Assembly (NCBI RefSeq): GCF_037975245.1 | Contig: NC_092569.1 | Coordinates: 16,352,001-16,416,000, forward strand | DNA: 64,000 bases | Direction: 5' to 3' | Origin: Apostichopus japonicus | Lineage: Eukaryota > Echinodermata > Holothuroidea > Aspidochirotida > Stichopodidae | Shown here: positions 35,942 to 49,170 of the stretch, piece by piece | Layout: each line of letters opens with the position of its first letter | Numbering within the stretch: position 1 is the stretch's first letter | The notes under the pieces: generated by a model | Databases searched by the model: none | What the model was told of the DNA's origin: nothing | Seen by the model: the letters and a program-made list of their open reading frames with translations, nothing else | Made by a program: the position numbers and the translations under genes

Positions 35942-38900
35942 TTACACTGGGCGTATCTTCATTTCTGCGTATTTGATGTGGTAATAACTTCCTGGAAGAT
36001 TATACCAGTGGATGCTTTTGTAATTAGTACTTCCCGCTGAGTAAAGTCCGTTTAAATTGGCATAACAGTAATAATAATAATAAGACTTGTACCACCACGC
36101 TCCATGACAATACTGGGCCAGGTTATAACTACTATGAGGGTCGTTGTCACTGTCGAATGACGTAAAGGACATGTTCCTGCTGTATGCCATTCTATCATAC
36201 GCTGTGAAAAGGAAACACGAGATGCAGATAAAACGCATTATCATATTTAAAACAGTTTTCAGTTATTTCCACACGGCATAAATTAAGAGAAGGTTCATAG
36301 TAGAATTTATGTAGAATTAATGATAAATGAAACACTGTCATATTAAACAAACATTTTCTCTAAATTTGTATCAATTTCCAAATATATGTTGTTTACACCG
36401 CTTGAAGGAATTATTAGTGCCTTCATATGAAAACTTAATTAATATCCAACTTTCACATCACACATTGTGGATTCATTTTTACTTCATGATACGTGCATGC
36501 ACATTATGTCTTTTTCAAGTAAGGTACTATTGCTACGACAATGGTACCGGTATGTTGGAATCGTAAAAAAAAAAATCAATTATGAAGAACATTATTTTTT
36601 CATAAATGGTTTTATTTACCAAATTATTGGATCATTGTGTAAGAAGTCTATAGAGATTCCAGCTTTTATTTCTACTATTATTCTCTTTTCGTTATGTTTC
36701 CAGTTGAACGGAGGTGAGGTCTTTTGGTAATTAGAGAAGATGGCAAAATATTATAAATCATGGGGAGATGAAAGGAAAGTTGGAATAGGGTTTTTGTTAT
36801 CAATAACAAGTCCGTTTGTCACTGGAGGTATACGTGTTTCAACCTGAGTTAATTTAAGGTATATCTTTCAACCTGAGTTCATTTTCGGAGCGCATTAATC
36901 ATGGATTTCAACCACAATTTACCTGACCAGCTTTCTTCCATTCGACCACAAACAGTGTACTTATTGAAAAAAAAGAGAGTCGGTAATTGTCTATGACCGT
37001 CGGCTTTCTATACTTGAGCTCCCAATGTAATCGTTTATCACACATGAGTATACTTTTTTATATTTCAAATTCGAACACAATAACAAAACCTAAATTATTT
37101 AATATTTATGGATATTTTAAAGACAGTATGCTCAGTTTGACAACCTTGACGTGATGGATTCGTCTAGTGTTTTGATAACAACAGAAGTAGAGTATAACGG
37201 CCATTGCCTGGGAGTCTTGTAATGTATCGTTTTATGAAGATTTATGTAATGTTATAGTAAAACATGTAAATAAGATAATAATTATAAATATTGTTCTTGA
37301 GCTGATCATTTCTAAAATGTTTTCGTATATGCTACATATTTGATGAAATGTTACAGTCGGCTAATGAACTGACGAACTAAATACACGGTTTAATTTGACA
37401 ACAAACGTTAGAAAGGGAGGTAACGGATCAATGTAGTTATGCATAATTTGTTTGAGGCGTTGATAAACTCCTTGCTAATCTTCAGTACTTTGAAATATCT
37501 TAGATAAGGTATAGGTGATGACAAGCAAAATCCACGAGGTTTATATGTACCCACCTGTTGTGCTGGAGCTATCGTATGCTCCAAGGCCAACTAAACGATA
37601 TTTAGTCTCTTCATCGCTGATCCTAAACAGGTCGTACTTCGCAAAATAGGGATCTCCATTCACGTTGTTTAAATCAATGCGAAGCATGTAATCCTTTTGG
37701 TTAGTTAAGAGTGATATTTTATCGTTGCCAAGCCAAAATTCCCTTTTAAGGAAACCAAAGCCATCTCGGTAATCATCCCAGTCTCTGTAAAATTCTACTG
37801 AACCGTCGACCCGGCGTTGTAAGACCTGGTTTAGTTTCAAAATAAAAAAAAACATGCCATATTTGGTTTAAACATAATGAACCATTTGTTCGATGTACGT
37901 TTGATGGGTATAATGTATCAGTCTGGTTAGTGCTTTTAATGTTTCGTCTAACGTTGGACAGATACGGTAGCCTGTGCATCAGTTGGATTCTACTTATTCT
38001 AATGAAATACATTGGTATCATATAACTTTTGCCTATATTGCGAACAGTAATATGGCTAAAGAAACATTTTGAGGTACCGAAAAACTGTCTCGCTATAAGA
38101 GAAAACAATCATACTAAGGAATATTAATGGTTACTCGGGAGGTTATGTTAAGCGTTATTAGAAATACATATCTAAGATGGTAAATTTGACACTAAGTAAC
38201 CTTTTTAAATCAAACTGAAAATAAAATAATGAAGATTGCATGCCTTGTCGAACGAATCATCATCTGTAACACATATAAACTTTGTAAAGAAATCTGTTTT
38301 ACTGAACCAAAAGAATATACACTATCAACATCAGGCGCGTAGCCAAGGGGGGGGGGGCGAAGGGGGCAGCCGCCCCCCTTGAGCTTAATTTTTTTTTTTT
38401 ATGTTTTTATGATATCGCTAGTATTTTCAAAAGAGAAAATGCTAAGATGCAACTTACAAGGCCTGGGAAGTGCCTTTTCCAGCGATCTGGGAGGCATTCT
38501 AAGCCAAAATTTTCTTGTACGCTTCGCGCCAACCATGGTGGCGCTACGCTTAGATAGTTTTCAATGCCGAATCTACAGTTTCGCCCCTCCCTTGGCAAAT
38601 TCCTGGCTACGCGCCTGATCAACATACTGCAGCAAGCACGCTACATAGAAATCAATTAAGGGTAATATGATATTATGTTCTTACCGTCCAACCTCCTCCG
38701 TCAATTGAGTTATTGCAGTAAACTTGGAAAGGTTCATTGGCTCCATCTGGCTTAATTAGATAAACTCCAGATTCAGAGGAACTCCCTTCACATTGGTCGT
38801 AAACTTCTTTACAATCTCGAGGATATTCTGGCTCTTGGTAAAAAAAGTAGGAAGACTCTGTAGAAATGAAAGAAACTTTTTAAGTGAACTACCAAACTCG

Positions 38901-41900
38901 ATGTGTCGTTTACCTAACCCTCGATTAATGTGAAAATTACTGTTTGCAGAGAAAAATTTTGTCAAAGTTTTAAACGTAAATCTTCCATATACATTTTTCT
39001 GCTCGAAAATATAACCATGGAAGTACACATTGTAAAATCGTAAAAAGAAACAACAAATAAACAGAATAATAATTAATGAACTAAAAGAATAACAAGCAAG
39101 TTTTGATCAGTTTTGGTAACTATGTCGATTTAATTTAGAACGATAAATTTTTCCTCCTTTCACCGCGACAAACCTTAAAAAAAAAACATTATTTTGTGTA
39201 CTTTTCAGTCAGTGATAAAAGTGTGTTGCTTTTCGATTTTTCGATATTTTTTAATTTAACCAAACTACAAAATCCCGAGTACGCCATTTAGTGAAGAAGA
39301 AATCATGTCTAACGGTAGTAGGTCTTAGTTTATATATAATTACCAAATCAAGAAACATAAGTATAAATGTAAAAGACCACAAAAGCAGAAGTCAAAATTA
39401 TTGTTAATTAAGATCATTAATATGACTGATTAATTCCGTTTCTGTAATACTGTTTTTGATGAGAGAATTTTTTTCTTCAGTGACATGAATACTATATATG
39501 TATTTATTCCCCGATGGGTAAATCTATCATAATAGTTTCTTAAAGGCATGAAGCCCAAATTAAAAATGAAAATTAAGTTATATTCAATCCGAAATTATAA
39601 ATGAAGTAAACTAATTTTAAAAATCCCGATAAATTCTAGTAGCTATATTTGTTTAAGATTAATCGACAAATGTTGGTCTCCTTTAGACCACCGCGAAAAA
39701 CATTAAAAGGCTCTCAGTTTTTACATAAATTGATTCCAGCTAGCTTTTAAAGCGGTTAAGTTTTTGTTTTACAGTATTTTTTGTAACCAAATTAAATAAT
39801 CCACAGTATATCTTTATTTGAGGAAAGCTTAAATAAATATTAATATGCCGATGGTGTTATAAGGTAGTAGGTATTGTGCATATTTAATTACTACATCACG
39901 AAACGGAAGTATAACATCATATTAAACAAATGTATGTAAAAAAAAACAGAAATCACAATAATTGTCTATCAAAATCAATGATATTAATGACTCATTAAGT
40001 TAAATGAATCATATATATCGATGGGAACCTCTTAAGTGAAAAAAACAAATAACATGCATACTTGTAATGTCCTTTTTTAGAACGTGAATTTTTTTTTGTG
40101 TGTATAAGATTCATGTAAAAGTTTCTTTGAAATAGTTAATAAAAAATCAAGAGAATGATACATATTTCTTACCTCCAGTGCTTCTTTTGTTCCTCCCAGA
40201 ATTTTCCCGTTCAACATTCTAACATGGAGATATGAAAATTGAATATAAATTCAACAAAATCACTAAAAGGACATTCCGATAGGCATGAGGGACTCGATTG
40301 TAAAGGGTACTTACCGCCGAAATCAATTTAGTTCCAAGGCTATTTTAATTTGCTGCAAATCTTTAGTTAAGGTCCAACGAAGTGAAATCAGGTATCATGA
40401 ACTATGTCACCATTAGGTCATTTTAATCATTTCACTGATAGAGAGGCATTTACTTTGACCTCACTCCTGTGACAATGTTTCTGTATTATTCATATTAAGA
40501 TCTTTCTGTTTTACTCAGATATTAGCTCTTTTGTAGGAAACATAACGGGAAATCAAGAGACACTATTCCATCACTTTATTCCAACACAGTATAGGTATTC
40601 AGTTTATAACATTTATGAAATTTTCGTTAAGCCGTGACATATTTTAATAAAAACAAGATATGTTTCTTTTTAATACTGTGTTGTCGTTGTGTTTACTTTT
40701 TGGCAACCATGATTGTTCGTAAAATAAGTTTTGACATTATTTAGATGATAGAATATATGAATAAACAAATTACACACTCAACGCCATTCGTACCCTTTTT
40801 CCCGCTTGTATTCTGTATAACCTAGATAAAACAATAATATGTGGCGCTTAAATTTTCGCGACAGGAATTGAGAGAGTAATATGACTCGTTCTAGACGATC
40901 ACAATTTTCATAAATACATCTCATATTAATGTTCATGTTTGTGTATTAAAGGGAAATACGACTAAAGCAGTGCTTACTTGAATTAATTATCGTTTAGTAA
41001 GATATTTAGGATAGATGAACATATTACGAAATGACTTTCATGTACGTACAAATTAATTATCCTAGTTAAATTAGTCGTTATCGCAATTCTCAATTCTTCA
41101 ATGTTCGGTTTGCTAAGTAAGTTGCGCCATTCTGCTCCTATGGCACGTATGATGTATTTGTCAATAATAATATATAATACTTATTAAAACTCCCTCATAA
41201 AATTATACCACCGATACAATTGATTACAATTAAAGCTTCATGGAATGCATCATATTAATCAATGTTGTGTTTGAGAAATTGATAAACTTCAACTCACTGA
41301 TCTAGACAACATTTTATCATCAATTGCGATATTCGCTTTCTATATTGTTCAAAAATTGTAATGGATTCTTGACCGCCTTCTCCAATTTTTTCAATGTTTC
41401 CAAAGATAGGCCTTTATTACTTCATACGATGCAACAACGTTATTGAGCCTACTAAAACCAAATATTCTAGTTAAATCAGTCTCAGTCATAACCAAATTGC
41501 TCAGTGTTCCTTTGTAGTAATACGGCGCTCTTTTAAAGTTTATATTCAAGACTACATCAGATTAAAGCAATGAGGGATTCTTGTTATTTGTTTAAACTGT
41601 TATTAAAATATTTTGATATTCCATCGCTATGTCGTCGATGTCATGCCAAGGAAAACATGCGCTAAAAACACGCGAGAGTACAGTTTATTCCTAATTTTTA
41701 TGTTAAAAATGAGTGTCTCGGTAAAATAAATACCTTTCAGTAGTGTGTGTCCCGATAAGATATTTAAAATTTTTAAAATTTTGTTGTTTGGTTTATTTAC
41801 AGAGTTAAACAAGCCAAAGCAACTTTATTCTCTCCTTGGTATGTTGGTCTGTGTTAATGGTAAGTTTATTAAATGAAATATATGACGAAATTATTATAAA

Positions 41901-43957
41901 AATATTGTTCAATATATATGTACTGGTACTTAGTAGAATCATATCGAATATAATCGATTCAGTATTTACAACAATTGTTTGTGATTTATGAGAATGATTT
42001 ATGATTTTAAGGCATCATTCCACAATATATAATGTAAATATAAAGACGTTTTAAGTTTGATTGGTTGCTCTGAGTTTCTGTACAGTACCCTACGTCTCAT
42101 AATTCACCTACGTTTAGATTAAATGTCAAATATGAATGTTCATACTTTGTTTGTGCTATAATATTGAAAGACTAGATTCTGCAGCAAAGTGTCAAGAGCG
42201 TTAACATTTGTTAAAATTAATAACTTATTGCTTTCTTAAGTAATTCACAGTAAGTTGTAGACATATATTTTAGCATCAGGTTTTTATCTACTAATCGATT
42301 CCTTAATCAGGTTAGTTGTTATTTTGAAAGGTATAATTGAAAACACATTTGTCAAATTTATATATTTCTTGGCGCAAAAAAATGAGAATGCCCATCTAAG
42401 AATATCAGCAATTGAAGTTTGAGAACTGATTACTGGTAAAAGTAGCATCTATCATAACATGTACGTAATATTCGCCACCAAATTTTGTCCAACAAAATAT
42501 ACAATACATGTCCAATGAATTGGGGAGAAATATTTATCTGAGAGAGATTTTAAAGGCCATTATTATTAAACACGATACAACGGTGACAAAAAACATAGAC
42601 TGATATTTTACTTTAGCAAGACATGTTTTAAACTTGATGAAATTAAGTTGAGATATTTTCTTATCAATTTTTTAAACTGCTATAAAAAAGAAATTCTGTC
42701 ACGATTTCCTTGATGAAATTTCAAGGAAGGAATGCGCTCCAAACACAGGAAGAACAAACTACAATGTCGATTGATATAAACAATGAGTCTCGCGGTAGAA
42801 TAAATACATTTATATAACAGTGGGTATCCTGAGTAGATATTCACAATTGCCAAAATCGTTGCATTGTTTATTTAAACAATTCAACAAGTTAAAACAACTT
42901 TAACCGTTTTTGCCTACTTATGATCTGCTTTAGTCTTAAATGTAATTAACGGAATATAAATGTGACGTTTGAAATTATTGCTTTATATTTTCTTAACATA
43001 TAGATGATACGCTTGAATCTTTCTTGCAACTTCAACTTTTTATGATTTATGAGTATTTTTATTTCAGACATTATTCAACCATTTAATCTAACTTAGCTAA
43101 TCCATTAATAAGAAAGTGTTAAGTTTTATAAATTGCTTCAAATAGTTACTATTATTGTTTCAATGCATTTATTTATTGGTATCGCACTGTACTATGTACC
43201 TAGCAAGCCACCTTCACCCATTTATTTTTAAAAATATAAATTTGAATTACCAAAAATGGATAATGGAACTATGTTTTTACTATAGTATTGATTTACTAGC
43301 TTAGAAGCAAGTTAAAGTTGGCTTAAGGAAAAAATTCAATTAATCTTTGTTCAGGAATCCAAAGGTTATATCCTTACATATGATAATTATTTTCACGTTT
43401 GTGTTCGATAATTGTTATAGTTTGTCTGCTATGTTGTACGATAATTAAATACCCGTTTGAAATGTGATCGTTTCCACGATGTATCGACATGTCAATGTCA
43501 GTTTTAAATTGCTTATTGTTTTCGTTTAAAAAAAATGAGTTATTATCGTTGTTATAAGAAAATAACTGATATTTAGACCACTTTTCAAACCTATCCATGT
43601 TTATGATATGGTGTAATTAAACTTATTATATTTTATTGTGCACATGAGGTAGTTAACAATGAGAATTCTATATTTTATCGTAAATAAGGAGATTAAGTAC
43701 AATAATATCAATATTTTAAGAACAGACAAATACACCAATAGAACACCTACAATAATCTCAAACAGCATGGTTAAGAGAAATTGAAAATCATATTTAGTTT
43801 AAAAATTATTGAGAATTGAGATAGAAATTCATTTATAACAAGTAAATATTCAACTTGAATTTGTTGAAAGATAAAAGAAACTTACGGTTTCTGCCTGGAA
43901 AGCTGGAAGTTGAGAGAAGAGTCCCAAAACACAAAATGTTAGGATGAACTGCATCAT
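35942..43957 (-). CDS. Fibrinogen-related (FReD) secreted protein, gene 3, intact
   Basis: Exons: 43886-43957, 40173-40218, 38685-38857, 37555-37825 and 35942-36201, with AG/GT sites and phases 0, 1, 0, 1. Two adjacent in-frame ATGs open the gene (43957 and 43954). The inner one aligns with genes 1 and 2, giving 272 residues; the outer gives 273. In inner-ATG numbering, residues 1-23 are a signal peptide, 24-38 the linker (Gly to Glu in NVER) and 39 onward the fibrinogen domain. Exon 3 starts with Glu39 instead of Asp. Exon 4 begins VLQRR instead of VFQRR. Exon 5 carries DSDNDPH at 203-209, Cys218, then a five-Tyr run at 227-231 followed by Cys232, and ends EMKIRPV. The tract is written TAT-TAT-TAT-TAT-TAC, a coding microsatellite. 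Intron 3 holds a 286-bp hAT-type MITE absent from the paralogues. An AATAAA lies about 270 bp past the stop. Confidence 0.9.
38332..38617. mobile_element. hAT-type MITE in intron 3 of gene 3
   Basis: A 286-bp element with perfect 14-bp terminal inverted repeats (CAGGCGCGTAGCCA), flanked by an 8-bp direct repeat ATCAACAT at 38324-38331 and 38618-38625. Gene 1 shows the empty site (ATCAACATACT near 6080), and the same intron in genes 2 and 4 also lacks the element. An 8-bp target duplication and CAGG-starting termini are typical of hAT transposons. No transposase frame is present, so it is a non-autonomous copy. Its GC content is clearly higher than the surroundings, with a G run and a matching C run near the left end. 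It inserted after the duplication that produced gene 3. Confidence 0.92.
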
Positions 43958-44075
43958 GACTATTTGTCTTGGTCTTAACGATCGCAAATCTCAAGAAGAA
44001 ATGAAGTAAGCTTTCTGGCAGCGAACCAGTTCAACCACTTTATGAGCTGACCCTGCTTACTATGACGTGGTTGTT

Positions 44076-44085
44076 GACACGTGTC
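44076..44085. promoter_or_regulatory. Conserved palindrome GACACGTGTC in gene 3 promoter
   Basis: Third copy of the palindrome, 122 bp upstream of the aligned gene 3 ATG (43954), with TGACGTGG beside it. The spacing matches the other two genes within 2 bp, although the surrounding flank has many substitutions. Confidence 0.45.
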
Positions 44086-45028
44086 ACCGAAGTGCTTATG
44101 AACCATTTAACTTTATGCTATTTGTTATAACCTGGATGATCAGGTAAATAAAAACGCAAACTAACAGTTTCTCTATTGTCCCTTAAAGAGTAAAATTATG
44201 ATAATTACTATTAGTCCATTTTGATAGCTTCAATTGTAAAGACGTAATTGTGACTTTAATGTTCACATTAGTTATATTACATTCATATTACATCTTAAAC
44301 CAATTCAGAATATCTCTTTCGATAACACAAATTATATCGCATATATATTACACTCGGCTTATTAACCTTTCACCTATACGTACAACTTTCAATTAACTGA
44401 AATTTTTTCCCGCAGCTAACCATCGACATTTAAATGTTGTTAAGGAAACTGCTGTGAAGCCCCTTAAGCAGTGCCAAAAACTCTAATATATATCTACAAT
44501 CGAGAGGATACAATTTAACAGTATCAAACCTCCATATCCAGGGAAAGACGAGTTTTTTTAATTATATAAAATCGCACCAACGATCTCTGCAAGGTACCAT
44601 GTTTTTGTGAAATTACCCAGGATGCAAAGTTTGCATGACGTGACACATGCACATAGGCAGATTTGGACATGCCGCTATGCAAAAATATCTCCTAGTACCG
44701 CTACACACAAAACACCGCTTGCGTACGGTATACGCTGAAACTACTCAACTATAACTGATTTTCAAATGATTACAACTGTTGAATTGGAGTCTATTATCCA
44801 GAAATCTAAAGAATAATAACTTCATCCATCTTGCGTTCGATTTTGAGTAATGTATACAGACGAGATGTAGCCTAGGCCTAAATAGTGTATCGTCCAATGT
44901 CCACAATCGTAGTTCAGGTAACAAGTATAGTTACTATATAACTTAGTCATATAGTAACACTACTCGACACTGTGACTGCGATCACCACTTCGTCGATGAA
45001 AAGTATCGTTCATTCGAGCAATTTCAAC

Positions 45029-45148
45029 ATGACTGAAGCCAACATTATCCCAGATGACTATTGCGTAGAACTGACTCCATCACCCCGACATAAGGTGCGA
45101 CACAAATATAGTGATTTCAGAAAAAAAAAAAAAGTGATAGAGCCGTAA
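45029..45148 (+). other. Conserved short reading frame in gene 3 flank
   Basis: Thirty-nine-codon counterpart of the frames at 12553 and 28344, with T-E-A-N-I-I-P-D-D-Y-C. An A13 run near the end writes a four-Lys tract and shifts the stop downstream. Same caution as for the other copies. Confidence 0.25.
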
Positions 45149-45399
45149 GTTTAATATTTGGTAGCAAACAATGACAATCACTGTGCGTCTGTGTTGACAG
45201 TCATCTTGCTAAATACCAATTTACGCAAATTTATTTAAAGTTGTTTAACATATTTTTTTAAATATTCTAAAGTCTTACAAGTTGTGTAAAAATGAACTAT
45301 GTAAATATGTTTTAAGTTGGCAACGGATTTTCAAGAACTCTCTCAGATGCATGTATGACGTCGTAAACAGCTGATTGTCTGCCTCCCTCTCCTCCAATA

Positions 45400-45465
45400 T
45401 GGAGGATAAGGGCGGATAAGGGGATAAGGGTGGATAAGGGCCATAAGGGCGAATAAGGGAGGGAA
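45400..45465. repeat. GGATAAGGG repeat cluster upstream of gene 3
   Basis: Short tandem units of about 9-10 bp built on GGATAAGGG follow CTCCTCCAATATGG. Units 1 (12980-13020) and 2 (28770-28810) hold fewer copies in the same place. Each unit contains a GATAAG, the core of GATA-factor sites, so copy number could matter for regulation, but this is motif-based inference only. Confidence 0.4.
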
Positions 45466-47419
45466 ATTTTATGTTTTATTTTTCAATTAATGAAGTCGTA
45501 AAGGAACAACATGATAAAGGTCATTATTGTTGGGGAAAATATATCTATACTAAAAGTATGCGAAGAGTCAATCAGGCAGTAATGCTCCCCATTAAGGTTA
45601 GTTTATACAAGGGTAAGGATTTATGTTTTTAGAGTGTCTTTGTGAAGTTACCCTTACTACCAACAAGTTTTGAAAGACAATGAGAGGGAGTTCCTTAAAA
45701 AAATGGAATTTATGACGTAGGACTTCATCAATCCTAGCATACATTGTACAGTATGTTTACAGTAAACCTCTGAATATCGATGAGAATGTGGCAGCAGTGA
45801 TCGAATGGTTTCATAGATTTATTTCAGTTGGTCTTACTAAACAGTTGCCTTGAAGTTAATGCCGACACTGACTTCCTTTTCATCTTGTTATTTGTGTCAT
45901 CGTGATATCGACTTGTGTCGGCTATTGTCCTATATGACGGTTGAAAATGATGGATTTTTTCATCAATTGTTGCCTGTTTCAAAGACATACAAACACGTGG
46001 TCTGAGCATTCAGTGGTTCAAGAAGACGTGTGTAGTGCTGCGTAGAAAGAGAAGCAATGTGATAGCCAGAGCAGATTACCTCAACAGGAAAGATAAAGGA
46101 AATCATCCCCTGTAAAATGATATGCTAGCCGTCAATATTTATACAGATAAACAGATCAAGCCGAGTTAAAGGTTTTAAGTTAATAATCGGTCGTCCTCTG
46201 TTTGAGAAAAAACAGTTTAGTGTCTTTCAAGTTACCTTTACAGTTTATCAGTGCTGAAATATTACAATAAAATTTAGCAGGATGTGATTTGGTTGGCTAT
46301 GAATGTATTCAGTAAATTCTAAAAATCGATGACAATATTTCAGCCGCAAAGGAATATTTCTTCTTTTCTCTTTATTCAGACAGGTTTCAGTAAATTATAA
46401 CAATAAATATATATTTGATATTCTTCATCCTCTGTTTGTGTACACTGTGTGTCTAAACATCCATACATAAACCGTACTATATGAACCAAGGAAAAGCATA
46501 GAGCTGAAAAATTGTGCTTAAAGTTGCTAGTTTTTCGTGGATAAAAGAATTTTTCAAAACCTGCCATTGCACCCCCTCCTTAACCGAAAAACTTATTATA
46601 AACTGTCTTTTTCAGATTATCTGAAAAAGCAAAATCGTCATAATCATAAATGTATTAATTGTGAGCATTCTTGTGATTACATGTACCGCTGACTAGCTTG
46701 GTAATCAAATCAGCAGATAATTATTTGGCTAGTTATGTAGGCGTATACCATATCGATATGAAACTTCTGTTTTTGACATCATACTTCAAGATAGCTGGTT
46801 GAGGCCGCTGTATAACTCAAACATAACAACAACAACAACAACTTTATAATAATGGCTTTGATAAGACATGGATGTATACAATCAAACAAAATGTGCGTGA
46901 ACCTTACGTCATATAAATTTTACAATAGGATATTGATGTTTGCATGTGATCTATAAAGAGAACTCGGATAACACCTCCATTGACGGCAAATCCCCGGTAA
47001 AGGCATTAAGGTCCCAGCTACATTCGATGTCGACAGTATTCATATTCTATTTGATTTCTTGGTGGGGGAGGAGGGTAGGAAGGGGAAAGGAGGGGACAGG
47101 GCTAATAGACGAATGTATATTGTACTCAATGATCACATTCGCACGATCTCTTCGAATCGGCCAAATTGTACGAAGAAAGCTCATTGACAATCTTATGTGG
47201 TTATTTACTACTCAATGGTACGAAAAACGTTTGCCTAGTTAATGTTCGTTTACTTTATGTTTCTGAAATACATAACGGTCTGAAATAACATATTCGAGTT
47301 GTGACAATGTTGATATTAAATCGCAGTATCTGGCTAAGCGTGTTCGCTTTCAAATACAGATGAAAAGTGGGAAATTTGGAATACATTCATAATGAAGTTT
47401 TTCGACGTGTTCAATAGCA

Positions 47420-47640
47420 CTATAGAAAAGTTTCTAGATCTGCAGACAGTCAATGCAACTTGTCAAGTTTCGAGGAACTAGATAGGATCGATATGATAGC
47501 GCCCTCTATTAATTATGGGAATGGCTGAAGAGCCCCATTGAATTCTTAAGTGCTTATTGCAGTCGATACTTTGTAGCTCTGAATAATTAAGGGCGCTCTT
47601 CACGAGAGTGATATTTTTAAGACGATACGAATTGCCTTTG
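47420..47640. repeat. Shared spacer block, copy upstream of the ATT array
   Basis: Counterpart of 30505-30735, with AGCGCCCTC at 47498-47506 and AGGGCGCT near 47590. The ATT expansion begins immediately after it. Confidence 0.6.
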
Positions 47641-48738
<1,098 letters not shown>

Positions 48739-48874
48739 TCATTCGATATTTTATCGTTGCAAAGGTAATTTTAAAACGAAAGAGAACTCACTATTCATTT
48801 AAGTCCCTGAAAATGAACATTCACAACAGCGCTTGAAACATGGTTTGAAATTAATATTAAAGGTCAAACACAAG

Positions 48875-49170
48875 TTAAAGGGTGTGAAGACTCGTGCAAC
48901 ACCGCCATCGATCCCAGAAAATACACACACAGCTTGCTAAAGTCGGTAATTAGGCACAAGTGTACAGTCAGTACATACAGTTGCAGTCACTACCCACAGC
49001 ACAATGTACAAACGATACAGCGATGGACATCTCAGGTCAAGCTAAAGATAGCAAGGCATCACCTCTCATCATTGTCTGCATTTTGTAGCGACAAGAGAAA
49101 AACTTCACTAAAAAAGTTAACTTTTTCACAGGGCGGCATGCGGTTTGTGGCGAAGCTTCAATGTCTTTAA
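48875..49170. mobile_element. Candidate small insertion in the unit spacer
   Basis: Compared with the aligned spacer near 30850, about 290 bp of extra sequence lie between TTAAAG (48875-48880) and CTTTAA (49165-49170), which are inverse complements. It is less AT-rich than its neighbours. No clear target duplication was found and the family is unknown. The 78-codon frame inside it is not supported as a gene. Confidence 0.3.

Noticed and set aside
35942-36244. Alternative start inside intron 4 of gene 3 giving a hydrophobic leader in frame with exon 5
   Set aside because: The leader is the translated polypyrimidine tract before the acceptor. It is in frame in gene 3 and the relic but out of frame in genes 1 and 4, so it is not conserved as a leader.
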